From: Streptomyces sp. CB01881
Lineage (GTDB): Bacteria; Actinomycetota; Actinomycetes; Streptomycetales; Streptomycetaceae
NCBI RefSeq assembly: GCF_002953255.1
Contig: NZ_CP026498.1
Span: 8,699,259-8,763,258, forward strand
Direction of reading: 5' to 3'
Length of the DNA: 64,000 bases
Under the pieces are notes generated by a model. That model made no database searches. It saw nothing but the letters and a program-made list of their open reading frames with translations, and was not told the DNA's origin. Position numbers and translations under genes: made by a program. This document shows positions 63,283-64,000 of this stretch, one piece after another. Position 1 is the first letter of the stretch; each line of letters begins with the position of its first letter.

Positions 63283-63332
63283 CCGGCGGGCAGGCCGCCG
63301 GGCGGCGGGAAGCCGGCCGGGCGGCCCGCCGG
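63283..63332 (+). terminator. Hairpin after the VIT-family gene
   Basis: Arms CCGGCGGGC (63283-63291) and GCCCGCCGG (63324-63332), perfect over 9 bp, with a GC-rich internal structure. It begins directly after the stop codon. Confidence 0.55.
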
Positions 63333-63742
63333 CGGGGTCGTGGGATGGTACAGCGCGGTGCATGATTATGCGGCGGAACGCGTGACGTTCCGCACATGGT
63401 GGGCGGAGGTTGCCTGGCCTAGTCTCATCATCCGGGCTCCGGAGCCGCGGATTCGCATCCCGGGGCCGACTCCGGGAATGGATTCGCAGGAGACCTTGAT
63501 CGGCTTCTGTGGCCGGGGGATTTCGCCCCTGTTTCGAACGGCCCCACGCCGGGCACAATCGTCGGGACGTGCACTGTGGCACGTCCTCTCACTGCGCCCT
63601 TGACCTGCGCATCCGTCCGCGATGTGGACGCGATATTCCGCTCCCCGGGATCTTGGGCATCATGTAACTTGCACGAAATCGCATCAGGGCCAACGTCGTC
63701 CCTACTGCACAAGCACCTCGAATGACGACGACGGGAGAGCCG
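63333..63742 (+). promoter_or_regulatory. gltB upstream region (no gene)
   Basis: About 410 bp without a supported gene and clearly less GC-rich than the flanks. It contains two perfect 8-bp inverted repeats, GCGGAACG/CGTTCCGC (63373-63393, spacer 5) and GGACGTGC/GCACGTCC (63565-63586, spacer 6), and a GlnR-like element (63664-63679). A frame of 87 codons from 63340 has atypical codon use and no ribosome-binding site, and I do not call it. Confidence 0.6.
63664..63679 (+). promoter_or_regulatory. GlnR-box-like site before gltB
   Basis: GTAAC, six bases (TTGCAC), then GAAAT fits the a-b half of the actinobacterial GlnR consensus gTnAc-n6-GaAAc with one mismatch. It lies 64 bp before the gltB ATG. 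A second pair at the standard 22-bp phase is not convincing. Confidence 0.4.
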
Positions 63743-64000
63743 ATGCTGTCTGCATCCATGCACTCCGCCAACGAGCCCCAGGCCGGCGCAGCGCGCCCGC
63801 CGTACGCGCTCGTTCCGGATGCGCGACCTGCTGCTCAGGGCCTGTACGACCCGCGAAACGAGCACGACGCCTGCGGCGTCGGTTTCGTCGCCACGCTGAC
63901 CGGCATCGCCGACCACAAGATCGTCGAGCAGGCGCTGACCGTCCTGCGCAACCTGGAGCACCGCGGCGCCACCGGCGCCGAGCCGGACTCCGGTGACGGC
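63743..64000 (+). CDS. gltB: Glutamate synthase large subunit, 5' part
   Basis: GOGAT large chain, which makes two glutamates from glutamine and 2-oxoglutarate. Only the first 86 codons are inside the window and the frame is still open at base 64000. The N-terminal nucleophile cysteine is in NEHDACGVGFVATLTG; about 42 residues precede it and would be a propeptide removed to expose the Cys, as in known GltB. HKIVEQALTVLRNLEHRGATGAEPDSGDG is the glutaminase-domain signature. ATG 63743 follows GGGAGAG; ATG 63758 is possible. Confidence 0.95.
   Translation, partial: MLSASMHSANEPQAGAARPPYALVPDARPAAQGLYDPRNEHDACGVGFVATLTGIADHKIVEQALTVLRNLEHRGATGAEPDSGDG

Noticed and set aside
63340..63603. 87-codon frame upstream of gltB
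   Set aside because: Codon use is unlike the flanking genes, no ribosome-binding site, and the region is full of short inverted repeats.

Overview
The window is a very high-GC actinobacterial chromosome segment, almost certainly from the family Streptomycetaceae (Streptomyces or Kitasatospora). The evidence is the gene order murD-ftsW-murG-ftsQ-ftsZ-pgeF-yggS-sepF-sepG-divIVA-ileS, frequent GTG starts, strongly G/C-ending codons, a trpC-trpM-trpB-trpA block, and a bifunctional priA in the histidine operon. It is mostly core chromosome. I see no rRNA, tRNA, CRISPR array, prophage or insertion sequence.

Layout. 1-10166: division and cell wall (dcw) cluster on the plus strand, cut at its left end inside murD, with a structured 366-bp region in front of ftsZ. 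10186-10292: two back-to-back terminators between divIVA and ileS. 10303-13716: ileS on the minus strand behind a T-box leader whose Shine-Dalgarno can be sequestered. 14051-16925: TraR/DksA-type zinc protein, lspA, rluD and a GNAT acetyltransferase. 17032-20741: an ABC transporter whose ATPase is fused to an apparently extracytoplasmic alpha/beta hydrolase. 20781-26713: accessory stretch with a PhoD-type phosphatase, a dienelactone-hydrolase-like enzyme, a DUF6193-like protein, a repeat protein and a DUF2252 protein. 26915-33517: dnaE, a LysR regulator divergent from a dapA-like gene, and asd. 33784-41681: NYN-domain protein, a second ABC transporter, a membrane protein, a stand-alone class III lanthipeptide-synthetase N-terminal domain, YbaK, a LON-domain protein and a large C-terminally anchored protein.

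41774-59290 holds the amino-acid block: hisD-hisC-hisB-(50-residue membrane protein)-hisH-priA-ridA-hisF, then an accessory interval (VOC protein, regulator remnant, Nudix hydrolase, a maleylpyruvate-isomerase-like protein, a Septum_form-like protein, a SLOG-like protein), then hisI-trpE and the remaining trp genes. No trpF or trpD is present; PriA is known to supply the TrpF reaction in these bacteria. A strong hairpin at 59301-59345 closes the trp block. 59478-63282 carries a small exported protein, a MauE/DoxX protein, a DsbA-like thiol oxidoreductase, lgt and a VIT/CCC1 transporter. The window ends inside gltB, which has a GlnR-like site upstream.

Points most worth a second look: the hydrolase-ABC fusion; the orphan LanKC N-terminal domain and a small convergent ORF overlapping it; recurring short tandem duplications at or across stop codons (25345-25395, 34987-35076, 37781-37822, 45672-45709); perfect inverted repeats before ftsZ, the VIT gene and gltB; and the apparently displaced start of lspA beside a G/C hairpin repeat.
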